A stretch of 64,000 nt of DNA. Source: Streptomyces lincolnensis. Lineage in GTDB: Bacteria > Actinomycetota > Actinomycetes > Streptomycetales > Streptomycetaceae. Each line of letters begins with the position of its first letter. Positions within the stretch are counted from its first letter, which is position 1. The notes below the pieces were generated by a model that was not told the DNA's origin, ran no database searches, and saw nothing but the letters and a program-made list of their open reading frames with translations. This document shows, one piece after another, positions 57,074 to 64,000 of the stretch. The position numbers were made by a program, and so were the translations under genes. The stretch is taken from the NCBI RefSeq assembly GCF_021173675.1, contig NZ_JAIHON010000018.1, positions 1 to 64,000 on the forward strand, read 5' to 3'.

Positions 57074-58345
57074 TCAGGCGTGTGCCGCGGCCAGGTGCCT
57101 CACCAGCCTCGGTGACGCGAACTCCGTCCCGCACACGAACCGCATCACCGGCCCGTACGACCCCGCCGCCGGCAGACCCGTGAAGTACAGGCCCGGTATC
57201 GACGACACGTATCCCGCGCCCAGCTTGGGCGTGCCGCGGCTGACCGCGAGGCGGGTGCGGAGTTCGGGGCCGAGGAAGTCCATGGCGGCGACGTCGACGC
57301 GGTAGCCGGTGGCCGCTATGACGTGGTCGGCGGAGAGACGTTCGGTACGGCCCGTGTGGCTGAGGACGGTGAGGCCGGGGTGGCCGTCCGTCGTGTCGGC
57401 GCGCAGGACGCGGTCGACCTCGCTGACCCGCACGCTGTTCTCGAAGCGCTCCCGCAGCCACCAGGCGCCGAGCGGGCCGAGGACCCGGCGGACCAGGTGG
57501 TGACGGACCTGGGCCGGCAGGTGGCGGTAGGGGTGCGGGTAGTAGCTGAGCGCCCACAGCGACCAGGCCCGGCCGAACGGGGACTCCGGGCGCAGCCTGG
57601 GCTGCTTCCATGGGGGCGCGCCGAACGCGACACTGCCGCGCCCGCGCGCCACCACGCGCACCCGCGCGCCCGCCTCCGCCGCCAGCGCCGCCGTCTCCAG
57701 CGCGGACTGGCCCGCGCCGACGACGATCAGGTCCTTGCCCGAGTAGCGGCCGAGGTCGTGGTGCTGGGAGCTGTGCGAGAACGGGCCGGTGGGCGCGGGC
57801 CCGTCCGGCGCGGCCGCGGCCAGTTCGGGCGGCAGGTGGGCGAGGCCGGACAGGCCGGTCGCGACGACGACCGCCCGCGCGGTGATCAACTCGCCCGAGT
57901 CCAGCTTCAGTTCGAACCCACCCGCGCCTCCGGTCCCGTCGCCGGTCCTGTCTCCGGCCCCGTCGCCGGTCCCGCCACCGTTCCCGTCTGCGGTGGTGCG
58001 GCGGTCCACGGAGACCACCCGCACCCGCTCCAGCTCGGGCACCAGCTTCTGCTGGAACCACTCGCCGTACGCGACGAAGGTCTCGACCGGGATGATGTCC
58101 TCGTCCGTCACGAGCCGCGGTATGCCCGCCGCGTCGCAGTAGTCGGCGAGGGTGTGGCCGCGCTGCGGGGCGTCGAGGCTGGAGGCGACGGGGGTCGACT
58201 TCAGGAACATCCCGGCGGGCATGTGGTCGCGCCAGCTCACCATGGGTTCGCCGAAGACGCGTACGGGAATGCCGTGCGCCCGCAGGTGTGCGGCGGTCGA
58301 CAGACCGAAGGGTCCGGCACCGATGACTGCTACCGGTTGGATCAC
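57074..58345 (-). CDS. FAD/NAD(P)-dependent oxidoreductase (monooxygenase-like)
   Basis: A 423-residue two-dinucleotide-binding protein. The FAD site is PVAVIGAGPFGLSTAAHL (residues 4-21) and the NADPH site is KDLIVVGAGQSALETAALAAEAG. It resembles flavin monooxygenases and lysine/ornithine hydroxylase-type enzymes. An in-frame Gly/Asp/Thr repeat (GTGDGAGDRTGDGTGG, about residues 127-142) sits before the second site. The start is GTG 58345, with GGAGG 7 bp upstream. It begins 35 bp after the ATP-grasp stop, so the two are an operon. Confidence 0.88.
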   Translation of the reverse strand: MIQPVAVIGAGPFGLSTAAHLRAHGIPVRVFGEPMVSWRDHMPAGMFLKSTPVASSLDAPQRGHTLADYCDAAGIPRLVTDEDIIPVETFVAYGEWFQQKLVPELERVRVVSVDRRTTADGNGGGTGDGAGDRTGDGTGGAGGFELKLDSGELITARAVVVATGLSGLAHLPPELAAAAPDGPAPTGPFSHSSQHHDLGRYSGKDLIVVGAGQSALETAALAAEAGARVRVVARGRGSVAFGAPPWKQPRLRPESPFGRAWSLWALSYYPHPYRHLPAQVRHHLVRRVLGPLGAWWLRERFENSVRVSEVDRVLRADTTDGHPGLTVLSHTGRTERLSADHVIAATGYRVDVAAMDFLGPELRTRLAVSRGTPKLGAGYVSSIPGLYFTGLPAAGSYGPVMRFVCGTEFASPRLVRHLAAAHA

Positions 58346-58380
58346 GAAGTCCCTCCCCAGGACGACTTGCCTACTTCGTG

Positions 58381-59652
58381 TCAACTGCTGGTGTTGCCGA
58401 GGCGGTTGGTGCGCCACAGCTGGTACAGGTGCTTCGCGCCCGGCCGCACGAAGCGCGCGAGCATCGTGAGGAACGGCAGCGGGTCGTCACCCGCGAGCCA
58501 GGCCAGCTCCGTACCGCTCGCCCGCGGTGGTGCGTGCGGTGTCGTGTAGCCGCTGCGGCGGTAGGCGAGCAGGGCGGGCAGGTCGATGTTCTCCACGATG
58601 TACCGGTGGCCGGCCCGCTGTTCCCCCTCCGGAACGGGGCGTCCGGTCAGATCCAGATGCATGGCCCGGACGACGTCCACCCCCGACTCGCTCTCGAAGA
58701 GCCGGAACTGGGCGCCCATCCGTGGATTGAAGTCGAGCAGTTTGTACTGTCCGTCGCGCCGGTCGAAGCGCAGGTCGAGGTCGATGATTCCGGTGAAGCC
58801 GATCTGTTTGATGAAACGCGCGGCGAGGTCCGCGAGTTCCGGATTGTCCACTACGTACGCGTTGGCCGTCATCCCCGCGTGCGGCGGCCACGAGCGGACC
58901 TTGACTCCGGTGAACAGGGCCAGCGGAGTGGAGTCCCGGTCGAAGTAGGCGTGCACGATCCAGTCCTCGGCCGCCTCCCGCGGCAGGTACTCCTGGAGGA
59001 TCACCCCGGGCCGCTCGCCCCAGTCGCGGGCCAGCGTGAGCAGCCCCTCCCGGGTGGCGATGCGGGTGGTGCCGTTCACGGCCGGCCGGGTCCGCCGCAC
59101 GAACGCCTCGCGGTTCTTGGCCACCACCGGGAAGCGGGCTTCCCCGGCGAAGGTCACGATGTCGTCGTAGGACCGCGGGAAGGCGGCCGTCGGGCTCGGG
59201 ATGCCGTGTTCCACGCAGAGTTCGTGCAGACCCTGCTTGCTGGCGAGGCGGCGCGGCAGGGCGGCCTCGACGTGCGGGAAGAGGAAGCGGCCGGAGAGTT
59301 CGAGCTGATGCTCGGCGATCAGGACCGCGGCCTCCTCGTCGGTGGGGATGAGGACCGCGGGGCGGCCGATCCGGCGCCCGACGCGCAGCAGTCCCTCCAC
59401 CAGACGGTCGGGATCCTCCGTCCCCGTCGTCGGCCACACGAACGCGCGCTCCAGATACCGGGAGGCGGCCGCGGGCGTGTATCTGTCCTCGGTGATTGCA
59501 TACATCGGGACGCCGAGACGCCCCAGACTCCGGATGGCGCCGACGCCGCCGTGGTGCAACGGGTAGTCGCCGAACTTCACGATCAGGCCCGGCACGTCAC
59601 GGGCGACGGAAAACGGCACACTGCTGTCGCTCCTGGCCACGGGTCCCCCCAC
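58381..59652 (-). CDS. ATP-grasp ligase (carboxylate-amine ligase-like)
   Basis: A 423-residue ATP-grasp protein. The fold is shown by FPVVAKNRE (ATP lysine), GVILQEYLPREAAEDWIVHAYF, and the metal-binding end GIIDLDLRFDRRDGQYKLLDFNPRMGAQF, with Asp and Asn/Glu ligands in place. It should join a carboxylate to an amine or similar nucleophile through an acyl phosphate. The start is GTG 59652, giving VGGPVARSD. Partnered with a flavin oxidoreductase gene; the product is not identifiable. Confidence 0.88.
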   Translation of the reverse strand: MGGPVARSDSSVPFSVARDVPGLIVKFGDYPLHHGGVGAIRSLGRLGVPMYAITEDRYTPAAASRYLERAFVWPTTGTEDPDRLVEGLLRVGRRIGRPAVLIPTDEEAAVLIAEHQLELSGRFLFPHVEAALPRRLASKQGLHELCVEHGIPSPTAAFPRSYDDIVTFAGEARFPVVAKNREAFVRRTRPAVNGTTRIATREGLLTLARDWGERPGVILQEYLPREAAEDWIVHAYFDRDSTPLALFTGVKVRSWPPHAGMTANAYVVDNPELADLAARFIKQIGFTGIIDLDLRFDRRDGQYKLLDFNPRMGAQFRLFESESGVDVVRAMHLDLTGRPVPEGEQRAGHRYIVENIDLPALLAYRRSGYTTPHAPPRASGTELAWLAGDDPLPFLTMLARFVRPGAKHLYQLWRTNRLGNTSS

Positions 59653-59844
59653 GTGTCCCCCTACGGACCGGACCCACCCCGTCCGTGTCCCCCCAAAGGA
59701 CGCTAAGCCGGAATTGACACCTCCGACAAGGATTTTCCGGACATTGCAAACTCTTTAGACACTGCCCACAGCGGGCAACTCAGCCGTAACGTGTGGCTCG
59801 TCCAGATCGACCGCACGGCATGCACGAGAGTGAGGCAGCACCCC

Positions 59845-61062
59845 ATGCCCCCCTTCGATGTCCCCGAGGGCGACCCCTTCGGTACGCACAACCTTCCGTA
59901 CGGCGTGTTCTCGCTCCCCGGATCCGTCGACCGGCGGGTCGGCGTCCGCCTGGGCGACCAGGTCCTCGACGCGGGCGCGGCAGCCGCCGCCCTCGGTTCG
60001 CCGTACGTCTCCCTCCTCGCCCGCCCGTCCCTCGGCCCGCTCCTCGCCGCCGGCCGCACCGCCTGGTCCGACGTACGCCGCGCGCTGACCGCCTGGGTCA
60101 CGGTGCCGGCGCACCAGGCGGCGATCGCGGAGCTCTTCCACCCCCTGTCGTCGGTCACCCTGCACCTCCCCTTCGAGGTCGCCGACTACGTCGACTTCTA
60201 CGCCTCCGAGAACCACGCCCGGAACGTCGGACAGATCTTCCGCCCCGACGCCGCGGACTCCCTCACGCCCAACTGGAAGCACCTGCCGATCGGTTACCAC
60301 GGCCGGTCCGGCACGGTGGTGGTGTCGGGGACGGATGTCGTACGACCGTCCGGCCAGCGGAAGGCTCCGGCGGACGCGGCTCCCGTCTTCGGCCCCTCCG
60401 TCCGTCTGGACATCGAGGCGGAGGTCGGCTTCGTGGTCGGCGCGCCCTCAGAGATGGGCCGGCCGGTCCCCCTCGGCGACTTCCGGGAGCACGTCTTCGG
60501 TCTCTGCCTGCTGAACGACTGGTCGGCACGCGACATCCAGGCCTGGGAGTACGTCCCCCTCGGCCCGTTCCTCGGCAAGTCCTTCGCCACCTCCGTCTCG
60601 GCGTGGATCACCCCGCTGGACGCGCTGGAGGAGGCGCAGGTGACTCCCCCGGAGCGCACGCACCCGCTGCTGCCGTACCTGGACGACACCGGCTCCGAGG
60701 CCGAGCCCGGCGGATACGACCTGCGGATCTCCGTCGCCGTCAACGGACATGTGGTCTCGGAGCCCCCCTTCTCGACCATGTACTGGACGGCCGCCCAGCA
60801 GCTGGCCCACATGACGGTGAACGGCGCGTCACTGCGGACCGGCGACCTGTACGGCTCGGGAACGGTGAGCGGACCCTCCGAGCGGGAGCGGGGCTCCCTG
60901 CTGGAACTGACCTGGAACGGCCGGGACCCGCTCGAACTGCCCGACGGCAAGCGGACGTTCCTGGAGGACGGCGACGTGGTGACCCTGTCGGCCTGGGCAC
61001 CGGGACCGGACGGGGTCCGGGTGGGGCTGGGCGAGGTGACGGGGCGGGTGGTGGCGGGCTGA
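59845..61062 (+). CDS. fahA: Fumarylacetoacetase
   Basis: A 405-residue FAH. The N-terminal SH3-like part (PPFDVPEGDPFGTHNLPYGVFS) is followed by the catalytic domain: DYVDFYASENHARNVGQIFRP, WKHLPIGYHGRSGTVVVSG, the metal-site residues in VRLDIEAEVGFVVG and LLNDWSARDIQAWEYVPLGPFLGKSFATSVS. It hydrolyses 4-fumarylacetoacetate in tyrosine breakdown. The start is ATG 59845 (GAGTGAGG upstream), giving the usual family N-terminus. No other tyrosine-catabolic gene is adjacent. Its stop lies in a 19-bp tandem duplication. Confidence 0.96.
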   Translation: MPPFDVPEGDPFGTHNLPYGVFSLPGSVDRRVGVRLGDQVLDAGAAAAALGSPYVSLLARPSLGPLLAAGRTAWSDVRRALTAWVTVPAHQAAIAELFHPLSSVTLHLPFEVADYVDFYASENHARNVGQIFRPDAADSLTPNWKHLPIGYHGRSGTVVVSGTDVVRPSGQRKAPADAAPVFGPSVRLDIEAEVGFVVGAPSEMGRPVPLGDFREHVFGLCLLNDWSARDIQAWEYVPLGPFLGKSFATSVSAWITPLDALEEAQVTPPERTHPLLPYLDDTGSEAEPGGYDLRISVAVNGHVVSEPPFSTMYWTAAQQLAHMTVNGASLRTGDLYGSGTVSGPSERERGSLLELTWNGRDPLELPDGKRTFLEDGDVVTLSAWAPGPDGVRVGLGEVTGRVVAG

Positions 61063-61092
61063 GAAAGGCCTGCGGGGCTGAGAAAGGCCTGC
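61056..61092 (+). repeat. 19-bp tandem duplication over the fumarylacetoacetase stop
   Basis: GGGCTGAGAAAGGCCTGC occurs at 61056-61073 and 61075-61092, period 19; the stop codon is in the first copy. In the same 313-bp gap, CTCTCGGAGGCTCGGA is also duplicated (about 61250-61286, period 19). Nothing else is recognisable before the M56 gene. Confidence 0.9.
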
Positions 61093-61375
61093 TCACGTCC
61101 CAGGACGTAGCACTTGTCCCACCGGACGTCTCCCGACACCTGCCGTGAGCCGCCCGTCGCCGTCATACTGGGGGTGGCGGGCTGCGTCGTGGGGACGACG
61201 ACGGATGCTCACCACCCCGCACAACCCGGCCGGTGTGTCGTGCTCCTTCCCTCTCGGAGGCTCGGATTCCTCTCGGAGGCTCGGACATGCGCACCCGGAA
61301 CGCTGTGCATCCGTACGCCCCTCGCACCGCACCCGTGGCCGCCCCTGCCCCCGACCAGGATCCGGAGCCCGTGGC

Positions 61376-62326
61376 ATGACCAGTGGCATGACCGTCTGCC
61401 TGCTCCTGCTGAGCGCCGTCGGCCTGACGGCCGCCGTGCCGGTCCCGCGCGCGCTGACCCGGGCCGCCTGGCCCGAACGGGACCCGGTGGTCGGACTGTG
61501 GGTCTGGCAGTGCCTGGTCGCCACCGTCCTGCTGTGCTGCCTGACCGCCCTGGTCCTGGGCACCGCGGCCGTCTTCCACACCGTCCGCGACCACGTCTTC
61601 GCCCCGGCACCGCCCGCCGTGACCGCGGCGTACGACCTCTCCGCCGCGCCGCTGTGGGCCGTCACCGTCACCGTGCTGCTGGCCGGCGGGGCCGCCTGGA
61701 CGACCGCGATGCTCGCCCGTGAGCTGGTCGAGGCACGCAGGCGGCGCGGCCAGGCCCGCCAGCACCTGCGCGAGCGCGCCCCGGACCTGCCGGCCGGCCT
61801 CGGCGAGACACGCGGCCCGCTGCTCGTGCTGGAGGACGAGTACCCGGACGCCTGGTGGATGCCCGGCAACCCGCCCCAGCTGATCGTCACCACCGGCGCC
61901 CTGCACCGCCTCACCGACCACCAGCTCGACGCGGTCCTCACCCATGAGCGCGGCCACGCCAGGGCCCGCCACGACTGGCTCCTCCACCTCTCCACCGCAC
62001 TGGCCACCGGTTTCCCCCGTATCCCGCTCTTCTCCCATTTCTGCGACCAGACCCACCGCCTGGTCGAACTCGCCGCGGACGACACGGCGTCCCGCCGCTG
62101 CGGCCACCTGACCACCGCCTTGGCCTTGATCGAGCTGAACCAGCACCGCGGTGTCCTCTCCTGCGCGAGCAGCCACCGGCTGCTGGGCGAGCGAGTGGAC
62201 CGGCTGCTGGAGCCGCAGCCACGGCCCCGGCGGCGGCACCGGGCCATGACGACCGCGGTGGCCGCGTTGGTCCCGCTGCTGCCCCTGCTGATCGTTTTCG
62301 GCCCTGGACTGACGGCGCTGGCGTAG
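61376..62326 (+). CDS. M56 family (BlaR1-like) membrane peptidase
   Basis: A 316-residue membrane metallopeptidase. Three hydrophobic segments (about 5-25, 42-66, 87-112) precede the zinc motif: LTHERGHARARHDW, an HExxH-like HERGH; a further E (ELAADDTA) is the third ligand; a final helix is at about 293-312. Such proteins in actinomycetes usually sit beside a BlaI/MecI repressor and act in regulated proteolysis; here no repressor gene is adjacent. ATG 61376 is used; ATG 61388 is possible. Confidence 0.88.
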   Translation: MTSGMTVCLLLLSAVGLTAAVPVPRALTRAAWPERDPVVGLWVWQCLVATVLLCCLTALVLGTAAVFHTVRDHVFAPAPPAVTAAYDLSAAPLWAVTVTVLLAGGAAWTTAMLARELVEARRRRGQARQHLRERAPDLPAGLGETRGPLLVLEDEYPDAWWMPGNPPQLIVTTGALHRLTDHQLDAVLTHERGHARARHDWLLHLSTALATGFPRIPLFSHFCDQTHRLVELAADDTASRRCGHLTTALALIELNQHRGVLSCASSHRLLGERVDRLLEPQPRPRRRHRAMTTAVAALVPLLPLLIVFGPGLTALA

Positions 62327-62436
62327 GAGGAGAGGGCGCAGAGACGGTGACGTAGGGGCGGTGGCCCAGGGGGCAGTGTTCCGGCTGCGCCCCTCAGGTG
62401 GATCCCGCCGCCGTCACGCCGTCCCCGTACGCCAGG

Positions 62437-62465
62437 CCCCTACATCCGGTCCGTCCCCTACATCC
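62437..62465. repeat. 18-bp tandem duplication over the recQ stop
   Basis: CCCCTACATCC occurs at 62437-62447 and 62455-62465, period 18. On the coding strand each copy reads GGATGTAGGGG; the first TAG is the recQ stop, and the second is in frame 18 bp later. Confidence 0.9.
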
Positions 62466-64000
62466 AGTCCTCCGGCTCGGGCTCCGCGTCCATCTCCGGC
62501 CAGTAGTCCGCCCCGGGATCCGTCTCGCGCGCCGGACGCGGCACTGTCGGGGCGGGTGCGGCCGGAGCAGGTGCCGCCGGAGCAGATGCCGGTGCCCCAG
62601 GAGCCTCGCCGAGCCCGGCCAGGACTCCGACCACGCCCTCCCCGTACGTCACCAGTTTCTTCTCGCCCACCCCGCTGACACCGCCGAGCTGCTCGACGGA
62701 CGTGGGCCAGACGGTGACGATCTCCCGGAGTGTGGCGTCATGGAAGATCACGTAGGCCGGAACGCCCTGTTCGCGGGCCTGCTCGGCGCGCCAGGCACGC
62801 AGCGCCTCGAAGGCGGGGACCAGTTGCTCGGGCAGCTCGGCAACGGCGGCCTTGGCCTTGCGCTCGCCCCGACCGGAGCCGGACGAGCCCGAGGAGCCCG
62901 AGGCCGATCTCGAGGTGACCGCCTTCTTCGGCTCCTTGCGCAGCGGCACCTCCCGCTCCCGCCGCAGTACCGCCCCGCTGGCCTCGGTCAGCACCAGCGT
63001 GCCGTACTCCCCCTCGACCGCGAGCAGCCCCTGCGCCAGCAACTGCCGTACGACACCGCGCCATTCGCCCTCGGAGAGCTCCTCGCCGATCCCGAACACC
63101 GACAGCTGGTCGTGGTCGAACTGGATCACCTTGGCCGAGCGCTTCCCCAGCAGGATGTCGACGATCTGCACGGCGCCGAACTTCTGCCCGCGCTCCCGCT
63201 GCAACCGCACCACCGTCGACAGCACCTTCTGCGCGGCGACAGTGCCGTCCCAGGTCTCCGGCGTCGTCAGGCAGGTGTCGCAGTTGCCGCATCCGGTCGG
63301 ATCCGGGTCCTGGCCGAAGTAGTTGAGAAGCTGTCCGCGTCGGCACTGGACGGTCTCGCACAGCGCCAGCATCGAGTCCAGGTGGGCCGCGGCCCGGCGC
63401 CGGAACGCCTCGTCGCCCTCGCTGGACTGGATCATCTTGCGCTGTTGTATGACGTCGTTGAGGCCGTACGCCATCCATGCCGTGGACGCCAGCCCGTCGC
63501 GGCCGGCGCGGCCGGTCTCCTGGTAGTAGCCCTCGACCGACTTGGGCAGGTCGAGGTGGGCGACGAAGCGGACGTCCGGCTTGTCGATGCCCATACCGAA
63601 GGCGATCGTCGCGACCACGACCAGGCCGTCCTCCCGGAGGAAGCGGGACTGGTGGGCCGCGCGGGTGCCCGCGTCCAGACCGGCGTGGTACGGCACCGCC
63701 TCGATGCCGTTGCGGGAGAGGAACTCCGCCGTCGTCTCCACCGACCGGCGCGAGAGGCAGTACACGATGCCCGCGTCGCCCGCGTGCTCCTCGCGCAGGA
63801 AGCTCAGCAGCTGCTTCTTGGGGTCGGCCTTGGGGACGATCCGGTACTGGATGTTGGGCCGGTCGAAGCTCGCCACGAAATGGCGGGCCGTCGGCATCTT
63901 CAGCCGCTGGGTGATCTCCTGGTGCGTGGCGTGCGTGGCCGTCGCCGTGAGCGCGATCCGGGGCACGTCCGGCCAGCGCTCGCCCAGCAGCGACAGCGAC
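62458..64000 (-). CDS. recQ: ATP-dependent DNA helicase RecQ (C-terminal part)
   Basis: The last 514 residues of RecQ; the 5' end is beyond the window edge. Visible parts: helicase motifs III-VI (PRIALTATATHATH, GIVYCLSRRSVE, VATIAFGMGIDKPDVRFVAHLDLPKSVEGYYQETGRAGRDG), the zinc-binding region with four cysteines (C in ETVQC, then TGCGNCDTC), a winged-helix RQC domain and a C-terminal HRDC-like part (PAYVIFHDATLREIV). A Ser/Gly-rich linker and a Pro/Ala tail ending EPEPEDWM are extra. It acts in recombination and replication restart. Confidence 0.95.
   Translation of the reverse strand, partial: SLSLLGERWPDVPRIALTATATHATHQEITQRLKMPTARHFVASFDRPNIQYRIVPKADPKKQLLSFLREEHAGDAGIVYCLSRRSVETTAEFLSRNGIEAVPYHAGLDAGTRAAHQSRFLREDGLVVVATIAFGMGIDKPDVRFVAHLDLPKSVEGYYQETGRAGRDGLASTAWMAYGLNDVIQQRKMIQSSEGDEAFRRRAAAHLDSMLALCETVQCRRGQLLNYFGQDPDPTGCGNCDTCLTTPETWDGTVAAQKVLSTVVRLQRERGQKFGAVQIVDILLGKRSAKVIQFDHDQLSVFGIGEELSEGEWRGVVRQLLAQGLLAVEGEYGTLVLTEASGAVLRREREVPLRKEPKKAVTSRSASGSSGSSGSGRGERKAKAAVAELPEQLVPAFEALRAWRAEQAREQGVPAYVIFHDATLREIVTVWPTSVEQLGGVSGVGEKKLVTYGEGVVGVLAGLGEAPGAPASAPAAPAPAAPAPTVPRPARETDPGADYWPEMDAEPEPEDWM

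Noticed and set aside
59653..59844. Possible leader gene before fumarylacetoacetase
   Set aside because: The in-frame upstream ATG (59791) gives an atypical 18-residue extension; the family N-terminus starts at 59845.

Overview
The window is GC-rich actinomycete chromosome, almost certainly Streptomyces. GTG and TTG starts are common, genes overlap by ATGA or GTGA, the tRNA has no encoded CCA, and an actinomycete integrative element, a second partial complex I cluster and a c-di-AMP riboswitch ahead of a cell-wall gene are all present. From memory, gene order from the tRNA-Tyr through korAB matches the S. coelicolor region around SCO4594-SCO4614, where the plasmid SLP1 sits in the same kind of tRNA gene. 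The strain cannot be named from the sequence.

Positions 1-5.6 kb are the right end of an integrative conjugative element (AICE): a small membrane spread-type protein, a NUDIX hydrolase, a Prim-Pol primase, a DUF3631-type ATPase, an iteron-rich candidate origin, an excisionase and a tyrosine integrase. It abuts the 3' end of tRNA-Tyr; its transfer genes and left end lie outside the window. Next come YajQ, a GlsB-type membrane protein, an APC permease, two immunity-like proteins (SMI1/KNR4 and barstar-like), YccF and HtpX.

From 11.6 to 22.3 kb, ten complex I genes (nuoA, B, C, H-N) form one reverse-strand operon without nuoD, E, F or G. Several subunits carry long repeat-built extensions. Facing away from it are two related sensor kinases, a response regulator and korAB (2-oxoacid:ferredoxin oxidoreductase). 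Together they suggest a regulated, ferredoxin-linked electron transfer module, which is inference.

From 29.7 to 45 kb lie single genes and small operons: an NmrA/QorB-like reductase, RarD and an MFS exporter whose 3' ends overlap, an HxlR regulator, a VOC protein, an SGAP-like aminopeptidase, a TPR protein with a P-loop-like neighbour, an NADPH oxidoreductase, an ABC exporter, a LolA-like protein, a CHRD protein and a polyprenyl diphosphate synthase.

From 45 to 64 kb are a peptide transporter with a CocE-type hydrolase, a riboswitch-controlled transglycosylase-fold protein, a HAD phosphatase, a galactan system (ABC importer, LacI regulator and divergent GH53 galactanase sharing a matched operator pair), a lipoprotein with an RS-repeat N-terminus, an FAD oxidoreductase with an ATP-grasp ligase, fumarylacetoacetase, an M56 peptidase and the 3' part of recQ.

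A recurring feature is short tandem duplication over or beside stop codons, seen at eight genes across the window. Most reverse-strand or antisense reading frames here are high-GC shadows and were left out.
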